The notes under the pieces were generated by a model. It worked only from the letters and a program-made list of their open reading frames with translations. It was not told the origin of the DNA and did no database searches. From assembly GCA_013204985.1 (NCBI GenBank), contig JABMLG010000003.1, positions 558,001-622,000 on the forward strand: a stretch of 64,000 bases of DNA. Reading direction: 5' to 3'. How positions within the stretch are numbered: the stretch's first letter is position 1; each line of letters opens with the position of its first letter. Shown piece by piece: positions 43,493 to 50,356 of the stretch. The position numbers were made by a program, and so were the translations under genes. The DNA is from Microbacteriaceae bacterium VKM Ac-2855 (GTDB lineage Bacteria > Actinomycetota > Actinomycetes > Actinomycetales > Microbacteriaceae).

Positions 43493-44452
43493 ATGACCGA
43501 CTTCACGCCGGCTCCCGTCTCGGGAGAGCAGTTCGAACTCGTCCTGCCCCGTCCGGCGGGCGAGTTGCGGGCGATCGTCACCGAGGTGGGCGCCGCGCTC
43601 CGGCACCTCTCGCTCGGCGGTGTCACCCTCACCACCGGGTACGGCGAGGACACGATTCCGCCGATGAGTTCGGGCGCGATCCTGGTGCCGTGGCCCAACC
43701 GCGTCCGTGACGGTCGCTGGGTGCACGACGGTCGCACCCTGCAGCTCGACCTCAGCGAGCCGAGGCATCACAACGCGATCCACGGCCTGCTACGCAGCTC
43801 GCCCTACCGTCTCGTCGAGCGCGATACAGCGTCCGTCACCCTGGCGGCGACGGTCTTCCCGCAGCGCGGCTACCCGTTCCACCTCGATACGAGAATCCGG
43901 TACGCCCTCGAATCGAGCGGACTCCGCGTGACCCATCGCGTTCGGAACGTCGGCGCGGCCGAGGCGCCCGTCGCCGTCGGAGCGCACCCCTATCTCGAGA
44001 TCGGCGATGTGCCGAGCGACGAACTCCTCGTGACCGTCGCGGCCACGGCGCATATCGAAGTGGACGACCGTCTCAATCCCACCGGCGTCCAGGCGCCGGT
44101 CCTCGGCACGGAGTGGGACCTCCGCGCGGGTCGGCGCGTCGGTGAACTGGAACTCAACGACGCCTGGGCGGACGTGGTCCTCGTCGACGGCGTCAGCACG
44201 CACTCGTTGACGGCGACTGATGGCCGCAGCGTCGTTCTCTGGGCCGATCCGGCCTTCAACTACGTGCAGGTCTTCATCACGCGGATCTTCCCCGATGGCG
44301 AGGATGTGCGCACAGCAGTCGCCGTCGAGCCGATGAGCGCGCCCGCCGACGCCTTCAACAGCGGTCACGGGCTGCGCTGGCTCGAGCCGGGCGAGGAGTG
44401 GTCGCTCTCGTGGGGGATCCGTGCCGAGGGATTCGGCGAGGAGCGCGCGTGA
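43493..44452 (+). CDS. Aldose 1-epimerase family protein
   Basis: 319-residue galactose-mutarotase-fold protein. GAILVPWPNRVRDGRW, HNAIHGLLRSSPYRL with the catalytic His, VGAHPYLEIG with a second His, and AVEPMSAPADAFNSG with the catalytic Glu region are present. It may be GalM proper, feeding alpha-galactose to the adjacent galK, or a hexose-6-P mutarotase; the location favours the first. Starts ATG 43493 with a leaderless promoter. The stop overlaps the next gene by 4 nt (GTGA). Confidence 0.88.
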   Translation: MTDFTPAPVSGEQFELVLPRPAGELRAIVTEVGAALRHLSLGGVTLTTGYGEDTIPPMSSGAILVPWPNRVRDGRWVHDGRTLQLDLSEPRHHNAIHGLLRSSPYRLVERDTASVTLAATVFPQRGYPFHLDTRIRYALESSGLRVTHRVRNVGAAEAPVAVGAHPYLEIGDVPSDELLVTVAATAHIEVDDRLNPTGVQAPVLGTEWDLRAGRRVGELELNDAWADVVLVDGVSTHSLTATDGRSVVLWADPAFNYVQVFITRIFPDGEDVRTAVAVEPMSAPADAFNSGHGLRWLEPGEEWSLSWGIRAEGFGEERA

Positions 44453-45729
44453 GCGTCGCGACGCCGCCTCGGGCGCTCACCCGACTCAACGACGACGACA
44501 AGCGCGCCGCGTTGGTGCGGATGAAGAGGCTCGCCACGGGTCTGCTCGTGCTGATGGCCGTGATCTTCGTGATCTCCTTCGCGCTGCAGGACGAGTACCC
44601 CTGGCTCCAGTACGTCCGCGCGGCGAGCGAGGGCGGCATGGTCGGCGCGCTCGCGGACTGGTTCGCTGTGACCGCGCTGTTCCGCCACCCGCTGGGCATC
44701 CCGATCCCGCATACCGCGATCATCCGGACGAAGAAGGATGAGATCGGGCAGAGTCTCGGTCAATTCGTCGAGGAGAACTTCCTGTCGGGCGACATCGTCC
44801 GCGGCAAACTCGATTCGATCGGTGTGTCTCGACACGCCGGACGCTGGCTCGCGCAACCCGACAACGCCCGGCGGTTGGGGGACGAGACCGCGGCCGCCGT
44901 CCGTGGCGCCATCACCCTGCTCGACGACAGCGATGTGCAGGATGTGATCGAGGCGCTCGCGCGCAAACACCTGCTCGATCCACCGTGGGGGCCGCCGCTG
45001 GGCTCGCTGATGGGTGGCATCGTCGCGGCCGGCCACCACACCATGCTCGTGGACACCCTCGTCGACCAGGCGGAGGCCTGGCTCGCGCGCAACCCCGAGA
45101 GTTTCGCACGAATGGTCAGCTCGCGGATGCCGACGTGGTTGCCCTCGTTCGTCGGCAGCCTCGTCGACGATCGGCTCTACCGCGAGGCGCTCGGCTTCGT
45201 GCGGGCCGTGCGGGCCGAGCCTTCGCATCCTCTGCGGGTCGCACTCGACGGCTACCTCGTGACGCTCGCGCACGACCTGGCGACCGATCCCGAGCTGATC
45301 ACACGCGTCGAAGAGATCAAGAACAACGTCTTCGACAGCCCCCGCGTGCGCTCGCTCGCGACGGATGCGTGGGAGTCGACGAAAACGTCGCTGCTCTCGG
45401 CGATGGACGATCCGGGCAGCCCGCTGAGGGCCAGCCTCGAGTCGATCGTGATCGATCTGGGTCGGCGGCTCGAGTCCGAGTCGTCGCTGGCCGGCAAGGT
45501 CGACCGGTGGGTCGGTACGGTCGCCGCTCACCTCGTCGATCGCTACCGCGGCGACATCGCGAGCATCATCACCGAGACCATCGGTCGGTGGGATCCGAGG
45601 GAGACCGCCGAGAAGCTCGAGCTGCAGGTGGGGAAGGATCTGCAGTTCATCCGCATCAACGGCACAGTGGTCGGGTCGTTGGCCGGTCTCGCGATCTTCA
45701 CCGTGGCGCACGCGATCTTCGGACGGTGA
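44449..45729 (+). CDS. DUF445 family membrane protein
   Basis: 426 residues. An N-terminal transmembrane helix (ATGLLVLMAVIFVISFAL), then EGGMVGALADWFAVTALFRHPLGIPIPHTAIIRTKKDEIGQSLGQFV in several short family blocks, a long helical middle, and a C-terminal helix (GSLAGLAIFTVAHAIFG). This is the typical YheB/DUF445 design; function unknown. GTG 44449 overlaps the epimerase stop, so translation is coupled. Confidence 0.88.
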   Translation: MSVATPPRALTRLNDDDKRAALVRMKRLATGLLVLMAVIFVISFALQDEYPWLQYVRAASEGGMVGALADWFAVTALFRHPLGIPIPHTAIIRTKKDEIGQSLGQFVEENFLSGDIVRGKLDSIGVSRHAGRWLAQPDNARRLGDETAAAVRGAITLLDDSDVQDVIEALARKHLLDPPWGPPLGSLMGGIVAAGHHTMLVDTLVDQAEAWLARNPESFARMVSSRMPTWLPSFVGSLVDDRLYREALGFVRAVRAEPSHPLRVALDGYLVTLAHDLATDPELITRVEEIKNNVFDSPRVRSLATDAWESTKTSLLSAMDDPGSPLRASLESIVIDLGRRLESESSLAGKVDRWVGTVAAHLVDRYRGDIASIITETIGRWDPRETAEKLELQVGKDLQFIRINGTVVGSLAGLAIFTVAHAIFGR

Positions 45730-45821
45730 CGTCGGTCTCAGCCTCTGCTGGACTGCACGACCGGCGAACTCGACGCATTCATCGCTCGAGTCGGTAGCGG
45801 TCGGGTCTGAGGAATGGTCCG

Positions 45822-45841
45822 CGCCGGTGCCCCCGGCGCGG
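45822..45841 (+). terminator. Hairpin after the DUF445 gene
   Basis: CCGCGCC followed by GGCGCGG within a 20-nt segment forms a compact GC stem about 93 nt after the stop codon and ahead of the next promoter. Confidence 0.4.
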
Positions 45842-45868
45842 GCGTCGCATCCGCTGCTGGACGTTCCC

Positions 45869-45874
45869 TAGGCT
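45869..45874 (+). promoter_or_regulatory. -10 element for a leaderless 45-codon ORF
   Basis: TAGGCT is separated by exactly 6 nt from ATG 45881, the same geometry as the other leaderless genes. Confidence 0.55.
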
Positions 45875-45880
45875 TTTGCT

Positions 45881-46018
45881 ATGGCGACTCCAGCGACGAC
45901 GACGGTCTTGCGCGAGCTCATCGAATCGGTCGCGCAGCCGGGGGACATCCATCCCGCGCTCGCGTACCACGTGACGACTCTCCTCGAGTCGTATCTGTCG
46001 CCGCCGTATCCGGTCTGA
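45881..46018 (+). CDS. Small protein, 45 aa, leaderless
   Basis: Encodes MATPATTTVLRELIESV, then AQPGDIHPALAYH, ending LLESYLSPPYPV. Amphipathic rather than hydrophobic: a helix containing VLRELIESV and a second with VTTLLESYL. No family recognised. Support comes from the promoter spacing (TAGGCT plus 6 nt) and normal high-GC third positions. No Shine-Dalgarno sequence is present. The next gene, DUF3072, has its own promoter. Confidence 0.55.
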   Translation: MATPATTTVLRELIESVAQPGDIHPALAYHVTTLLESYLSPPYPV

Positions 46019-46177
46019 CGGCACGGCGTGCGGGCTGCGACCGGGGTCGAACAGTCCTCTCACCCGACCTTGCCCAGCCGTGCACCGCTAGTAGAACTGA
46101 TCTACGAATACGGATGCGGATGAACGAACGGAGAAACCGCCGCCGCGCAAGCCCCTGCGCGCATCCGTCGATCGGCC

Positions 46178-46183
46178 TACCGT
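46178..46183 (+). promoter_or_regulatory. -10 element for the leaderless DUF3072 gene
   Basis: TACCGT is separated by 6 nt from ATG 46190. Confidence 0.6.
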
Positions 46184-46189
46184 CGAAGC

Positions 46190-46432
46190 ATGGATGATGA
46201 CGTACTCGGAGCCCGCGGCGATGACGATTCGACGACGGCCAGTAAAGACCCCGCCGATTGGGTCACCGGCGATGAGCCGATGACCGGACCGCAACGCAGC
46301 TATCTCGACACTCTCGCCCGCGAGGCGGGTGAAACCCTTCCCGCCGACCTGACCAAGGCGCAGGCCTCGGAGCACATCGACCGTCTGCAGTCGGCGACCG
46401 GTCGGGGGCAGACGCAGGGCGGTCACGACTAG
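46190..46432 (+). CDS. DUF3072 domain protein, 80 aa
   Basis: Small acidic protein with the DUF3072 core DPADWVTGDEPMTGPQRSYL followed by a LTKAQASEHIDRLQ helix. This short domain is widespread in bacteria and has no assigned function. The N-terminal 18 residues are Asp/Ser-rich. The promoter spacing predicts a leaderless mRNA. A hairpin follows 11 nt after the stop. Confidence 0.85.
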   Translation: MDDDVLGARGDDDSTTASKDPADWVTGDEPMTGPQRSYLDTLAREAGETLPADLTKAQASEHIDRLQSATGRGQTQGGHD

Positions 46433-46443
46433 GTTCTAGCGCG

Positions 46444-46468
46444 GGCCCGGCCCTGAGATAGCCGGGCC
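46444..46468 (+). terminator. Terminator of the DUF3072 gene
   Basis: GGCCCGGC and GCCGGGCC form an 8-bp stem around a 9-nt loop immediately after the stop codon. It also marks the left edge of the decayed patch. Confidence 0.6.
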
Positions 46469-46469
46469 T

Positions 46470-46807
46470 ACGGCACCCAGCTGGTGCGAACCTCTGACTC
46501 GATGGGCCATCGGCTCGTGATCGACCAGGTCGTGTGCCTCGAGGCGTCCGGTTCCGTGGCGTTGACGGAGCCGGACGGATCGCTTCCCGGGCACCTCGCA
46601 TCTCGGTTGTACGTGTAGCTCGATTGGTCCGTGATCGGTTTCCAACCAGGCGTTCCGCACGACTGGTTCAGCGTTTGGTGCGATACCTAATCGAACGCCA
46701 GAAGCTATTCGTGGCGTCGCGGGCGATCGCAGCCGCTCAGGTCGACCACTCGTCGCTGGGGGTGTCGAAGACGAGGTTTTAGCAGAGCCGTAACCGCACC
46801 TCGACGG
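46470..46807. other. Gene-poor segment at the edge of a decayed accessory patch
   Basis: No intact gene seen. A plus-strand frame at 46480-46620 reads GHRLVIDQVVCLEASGSVAL before a TAG, and continues in frame as LDWSVIGFQPGVPHDWF to another stop, which might be a remnant. Base composition looks lower in GC than the flanks. Confidence 0.3.
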
Positions 46808-47524
46808 CTACCACTGAGTCAGCAATCGCTGGCCCTCTTGAGTAGGACCAACGGGTGGGATGACCGTCCAACCGTGCTGACGCAGAACCTCCGCCGCCTC
46901 ACCCTGGAGGTCCCGGGTCGACGCACGATACTGCATGCGACGCCAGCGCTCGCGGCCCTCCAACACTGCTGATTCCCAGCCCCGCTCTGAATCGACGCCC
47001 GCCTCCCTGACGAGGAATTCGAGGAAGTCCTCGATGCAGGGCCGGAACCGCTCACCCCCTACCGGAAAATGAAGCGACGAAATATCGTGCGGCTTTCTGA
47101 CTACATCAGGTCGAACGGCGTGAGCGCGGGCTAGAAGGTGGGACAACGCGCCGCGGTCTGCGTGGACATGCCAGTGCGCCACGGGAGCGCCAGAGCCCAT
47201 CCCAGCGTCGAATTCTTGGCGGACCAAAGGGGTTCGATCGAGCACCGAATGAACTGCAAGATTCGATCGCGTCGTCTTCAAGTACTAACCGGAGCTGTCC
47301 ATGCTTAGGTAGACCTGCACGCCCAGGGACGCAAGATGTTCGCCGTTCACCCGGAGGGGAATGCGCTGATCTGAAACTTGATCGCCGGCGGGGCGGACCA
47401 CGAACCGGTCAGCAGCCCCCGCGACGGAGACCATTGAGATCGGCCCCGGAAGAACTGCCGATATCGTGTTGCCGATTTCGGACGCGAAGATCGCTGAACG
47501 CTCTCGCAGCGTGAGGGAACCCAC
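46808..47524 (-). pseudogene. Hypothetical gene interrupted by an in-frame TAG (about 238 codons)
   Basis: One continuous reading frame from GTG 47524 to the stop at 46808, broken only by TAG at 47287-47285. The upstream part starts GSLTLRERSAIFASEIG and ends YLSMDSSG; the next residues are YLKTTRSNLAVHSVLDRTPL. The downstream part carries PVAHWHVHADRGALSHLLARA and SSLHFPVGGERFRPCIEDFL. From recollection of homologous families these blocks belong to one protein of about 230 aa, so this is a nonsense-mutated gene or one needing readthrough. It lies 3 nt downstream of the 63-aa gene. Function unknown. Confidence 0.7.
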
Positions 47525-47527
47525 GGA

Positions 47528-47719
47528 CTAGCGCGACGGGTGTTCGCCTAGGAGGAACTCAATCGCTTCAAGCTCCTCCTTCGCCTCCCACTCGTCGCTG
47601 TTAAGCGTGCGAGTCGACTTCAATTCCCAGAAGTTCGCCTCAGTGAGGCCGAGGCGCTTGAGGATGTCCGAGCGTCGCTCAGCCAGTTCACTTGGCGTGG
47701 TTTCGATTACAGGTGCCAT
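47528..47719 (-). CDS. Small acidic helical protein, 63 aa, first gene of a two-gene cassette
   Basis: Begins MAPVIETTPSELAERR, then LKRLGLTEANFWELKSTRTL, and ends EAIEFLLGEHPSR. The GLTEANFWE...EEWEAKEELEAIEFLLG pattern recalls small partners found upstream of the ~230-aa protein family of the next gene. An antitoxin-like or accessory role is possible but unproven. A very good AAGGAGGAA lies 5 nt before ATG 47719. The downstream partner starts 3 nt past the stop but is interrupted by TAG. Confidence 0.7.
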   Translation of the reverse strand: MAPVIETTPSELAERRSDILKRLGLTEANFWELKSTRTLNSDEWEAKEELEAIEFLLGEHPSR

Positions 47720-47756
47720 CGTGTTCCTCCTTCGATTGCGATGTATTGAGAGTGAA

Positions 47757-48020
47757 TCACAGACCACCGACACTGTGACACCCCCGCGCCGCGGATTGCC
47801 CCTCGGTTCCCCGGGAGAGCGCCGGACGTGAGATCTGCTCCTCGCGGACGGAACGGGAATGGACGATCTGCGAACTCGTGCATTGGATCCTCGCGTGTTC
47901 CGCGATGTGGTCGATTTCAAGGGTGCTCGTCACTCCGCAACGAGGTACTGCGCAACGGTAACCGGCCTCCACGAAGAGGTCGCGCTCAAGCTCTGCGGGA
48001 AACGGCGGGCGATCAGTCAT
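47757..48020 (-). pseudogene. Truncated HNH endonuclease remnant
   Basis: The first 40 residues are a good HNH nuclease N-terminus: ERDLFVEAGYRCAVPRC then LEIDHIAEH with the DH pair. After ARI the sequence turns into unrelated Ser/Arg-rich residues, losing the rest of the ~150-residue domain including the N/H zinc-site residues. The breakpoint is near 47890. The promoter-proximal part is therefore intact and the 3' part deleted or replaced. Confidence 0.7.
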
Positions 48021-48165
48021 GCAGACAGTCTCTGCGCACTACGCAGATGAAACGAAGCCAGCATGTCCGCGCCGTCGTCATCGCTTCCTGCGCGCAGAAA
48101 AATTTTTGAGGGGTTCCTAACTGCGTCCACTCGCTGTGAAGCCTGCGCATCCACCTAAACACTTG

Positions 48166-48238
48166 TAGGCCCCGTCGGGCTCGAACCGACGACCCGCGGA
48201 TTAAAAGTCCGCTGCTCTACCAACTGAGCTAGAGGCCC
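48166..48238 (-). tRNA. tRNA-Lys (anticodon UUU)
   Basis: 73-nt cloverleaf on the minus strand. D-arm GCTCAGTTGGTAGAGC, anticodon stem GCGGA/TCCGC around CTTTTAA (anticodon TTT), T-arm with GGTTCGAGCC. Acceptor stem GGGCCTC pairs with GGGGCCT through two wobbles. CCA is not encoded. The 3' end faces the decayed patch at 46.4-48.1 kb. Confidence 0.95.
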
Positions 48239-48341
48239 GCGCGACCGCAGTCGCGCGTCAAGGGTACCGCGGATGCGGACCGCGGAAGTATCCCGCCACT
48301 TCTCCCGAGTGGTCATCACGGGCACGCCGCCGCCGCTTCAC

Positions 48342-48383
48342 GCACGTGGCGGACCCGCGTGGCGGACCCTCGTGGCGGACCCG
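48342..48383. repeat. Three tandem CGTGGCGGACC copies upstream of a conserved unknown gene
   Basis: CGTGGCGGACCCG, CGTGGCGGACCCT and CGTGGCGGACCCG run head to tail with 14-bp spacing, ending about 95 nt before the ATG at 48477. Too short to classify; possible regulator site or slippage product. Confidence 0.4.
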
Positions 48384-48476
48384 AGGTCCGGGAACACGAC
48401 CGGCCACGCAGGCGGCATGAATCCACGCGGTCTAGCGTTGTCGCATCCGTACGTCTCGACCGCGGAAGGCGGTGCC

Positions 48477-49106
48477 ATGTCCGACGGCTTCCACAAGCCC
48501 ACCAAGTTCCCCTCTCACGTCTTCGAAGCGTTCCAGGGTGGCGACGATCCGGCGCAGATCACCCGGGTCGCCCACGAGACCGCCCTGGCGCTGCTCAGCC
48601 GGGTTCGGAACGACCCCGATCCGGTCGTGATCGACCGCCTCGTCGCCTATACCGACGACCACGGCATCGACGCCCTCGCCGAACTCTGGGCTCGGGCGAG
48701 CGCGACGAGCCTGCCCGGTGCGCTCTGGCGCATCTATCTGCTGCGCCTGCTCATCCGCCAGGATCCGGTGACGACGAGCTACATGTATCAGCGCGGAGTC
48801 GAGCTCTCAACGACCATCGACCCGGTCGTCGCCGGCGCCAGCGTGCCCACCGGCCCGGCCGAGATCACCGCGCTCGCCGATCAGATCCTCCGCGGTGTCT
48901 TCGACGGCGACTTCGCGGTCGCGCTCGATCGGGCCGCTGCGTTCTGCCGGATCAGCGCGGCCGGCAGTACCTCGGTCGCCGACGATCTCGAACCCACCGA
49001 GCCTGCACGAGCCACCGAACTCACGACGCGCGCCCTGCGTCTCTCCACCACCGCCAACGAACTGACCAGCTGCGCGCGTCTCTGGCGCCACGAATCGCTC
49101 GACTGA
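48477..49106 (+). CDS. Conserved helical protein of unknown function, 209 aa
   Basis: Soluble, mostly helical protein starting MSDGFHKPTKFPSHVFEAFQ, then AQITRVAHETALALLSRVRND, DHGIDALAELWARASATSLPG, ALWRIYLLRLLIRQDP and an acidic TEPARATELTTRALRL region. I recall actinobacterial homologs sometimes labelled as an RNA polymerase beta-subunit protein, but no polymerase motif is visible. ATG 48477 is chosen over a frame to 48273 because GGAAGGCGG precedes it and the upstream frame is low-complexity repeat. Downstream lies a GTTC/GAAC inverted repeat (49135-49160). Confidence 0.75.
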   Translation: MSDGFHKPTKFPSHVFEAFQGGDDPAQITRVAHETALALLSRVRNDPDPVVIDRLVAYTDDHGIDALAELWARASATSLPGALWRIYLLRLLIRQDPVTTSYMYQRGVELSTTIDPVVAGASVPTGPAEITALADQILRGVFDGDFAVALDRAAAFCRISAAGSTSVADDLEPTEPARATELTTRALRLSTTANELTSCARLWRHESLD

Positions 49107-49174
49107 GACGACGGTCGGCTGCACCCTTGCGTCAACCTGTTCTCGCGCCGCGAACAGGGCACGGAGCACCCGGT

Positions 49175-49180
49175 ACACTG
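49175..49180 (+). promoter_or_regulatory. -10 element of the structured RNA / sigK-operon leader
   Basis: TACACT is separated by 6 nt from G49187, the first base of the closing stem of the structured RNA. Confidence 0.5.
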
Positions 49181-49186
49181 GTGGTG

Positions 49187-49266
49187 GCCGGACCGCAGTA
49201 ACCCCGGGCTCCACTTTTAGCCGCTCTGAGCGGCCTCGCGCCGAGAGGCGTTCTGCGGTCCGGCCC
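49187..49266 (+). ncRNA. Candidate structured RNA, about 80 nt
   Basis: The predicted transcript starts exactly at a perfect 13-bp closing stem (GGCCGGACCGCAG, 49187-49199, with CTGCGGTCCGGCC, 49254-49266). Inside are hairpins GCCGC-TCTGA-GCGGC and CCTC-GCGCCGA-GAGG plus a single-stranded AACCCCGGGCTCCACTTTT, giving a multi-branched fold. It does not match SRP, 6C, RNase P, tmRNA or riboswitch motifs that I recognise. It could be a separate small RNA or the 5' leader of the membrane protein-sigK-rskA operon starting 30 nt later. Confidence 0.55.
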
Positions 49267-49295
49267 CATTCTGCCTCGGGGGAACGGGGTGAGAC

Positions 49296-49802
49296 GTGGC
49301 CTTCGTGGCCTCGAACGGCCGGAATCGATCCGCTACCGCGGCAGGCAGAACAGCGAGACCACGGATGAACAAGCGCACCGCGTATCGCATCGGCGCCCGT
49401 CTGTGGGCGGGCTTGGGGCTGCTCGCGTGCGCTGCGATCTACTTCATCGTCGCGCCTCAGGTCGACGCGGCGGAGAGCGCACAACTCGGTCAGGGCGTTG
49501 TTCTCACACAGGGGGTGCTGATGCGTTTCCTCGCGGTCGCGCAGGCCCTCGCCGGCGTCTGGGTGCTCGTGATGGCTCGGACCTGGCCCGGTCTCACGGC
49601 CGCTCTCGCCGCGGTCATCGGGCTCTCGGTGATTCCGCGTCTTTCGGCGACGACCTCGCTCGACCTCGGTTTCGTCGCCTTCGATGCCCGTTTCTTGATC
49701 TGGACGCTGCAAGTCATCGTGATCGTGGCGGGAGTAGCGGTAGCGTTCTTCTGGATGACACGCAATATCAAGCCCCGCACCGCCGCGGCCGGCCGCTCAT
49801 GA
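49296..49802 (+). CDS. Membrane protein preceding sigK, about 168 aa
   Basis: Four hydrophobic helices: LWAGLGLLACAAIYFIVAP, the VLMRFLAVAQALAGVWVLVMA region, GLTAALAAVIGLSVIP and LQVIVIVAGVAVAFFW. The start is uncertain: GTG 49296 has GGGGTGAG upstream, while ATG 49365 would begin directly at the basic lead (NKRTAYRIGARL) of helix 1 but lacks a ribosome binding site. The stop overlaps the sigK start by 4 nt, so it belongs to that operon and might take part in signal transduction. No family recognised. Confidence 0.7.
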   Translation: MAFVASNGRNRSATAAGRTARPRMNKRTAYRIGARLWAGLGLLACAAIYFIVAPQVDAAESAQLGQGVVLTQGVLMRFLAVAQALAGVWVLVMARTWPGLTAALAAVIGLSVIPRLSATTSLDLGFVAFDARFLIWTLQVIVIVAGVAVAFFWMTRNIKPRTAAAGRS

Positions 49803-50356
49803 GTGAGGCCGTCGTCGACGCCGGACTCCTGCTCGAACGCGTGACCCAGGGCGATCAGCGGGCGTTCGCAGAACTGTACGACGCATTCGCCTCGCGAGTG
49901 CTCGGTCTTGTGACGCGGGTGCTGGTCGACCGAGCCCAGTCCGAAGAGGTGGCGCAGGAAGTGTTCCTCGAGATCTGGCAAACCGCCTCCCGCTTCGCTC
50001 CGAATAAAGGTTCAGCGACGACGTGGATCCTCACGATGGCTCACCGCAGGGCTATAGATAGGGTTCGCGCCGCGCAGGCGGGTCGTGATCGCGACACGCG
50101 AATCGGCATACGCGACCTGGAACCCGAATACGACCAGGTGGCAGAGACGGCGGAGGTCGCCCTGGAACACGAGAAGGTGGTCGCTGCAATGGCCCGCCTG
50201 ACGACCCTGCAACGACAAGCGTTGCAGCTCGCCTACTACGGCGGCTACTCGCACAGCGAGATCGCCGGAATCCTCGAGTGCCCGATCGGCACCGTGAAGA
50301 CCCGTCTGCGAGACGGCATGATCAAACTCCGAGAAGAGATGGGGGTGACAGGATGA
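49799..50356 (+). CDS. sigK: SigK-type ECF RNA polymerase sigma factor
   Basis: 185 residues. Sigma2 region: QRAFAELYDAFASRVLGLV, QSEEVAQEVFLEIWQ, KGSATTWILTMAHRRAIDRVR. Sigma4 region: LTTLQRQALQLAYYGGYSHSEIAGIL with PIGTVKTRLRDGMIKL. This is the SigK/ECF19 pattern, and the adjacent RskA-like anti-sigma factor supports it. ATG overlaps the upstream membrane-protein stop and the sigK stop overlaps rskA, so three genes are translationally linked. Regulon unknown. Confidence 0.9.
   Translation: MSEAVVDAGLLLERVTQGDQRAFAELYDAFASRVLGLVTRVLVDRAQSEEVAQEVFLEIWQTASRFAPNKGSATTWILTMAHRRAIDRVRAAQAGRDRDTRIGIRDLEPEYDQVAETAEVALEHEKVVAAMARLTTLQRQALQLAYYGGYSHSEIAGILECPIGTVKTRLRDGMIKLREEMGVTG

Noticed and set aside
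46432-48238. Attachment-site duplication of the tRNA-Lys 3' end
   Set aside because: I looked for the GGTTCGAGCCCGACGGGGCC sequence near the left edge and did not see a copy; only a 7-bp chance match near 46465.
49135-49160. CCTGTTC-N9-GAACAGG inverted repeat as an SOS box
   Set aside because: The half-sites are in the opposite order and spacing to the actinobacterial LexA consensus; more likely a terminator of the gene ending at 49106 or an unrelated operator.
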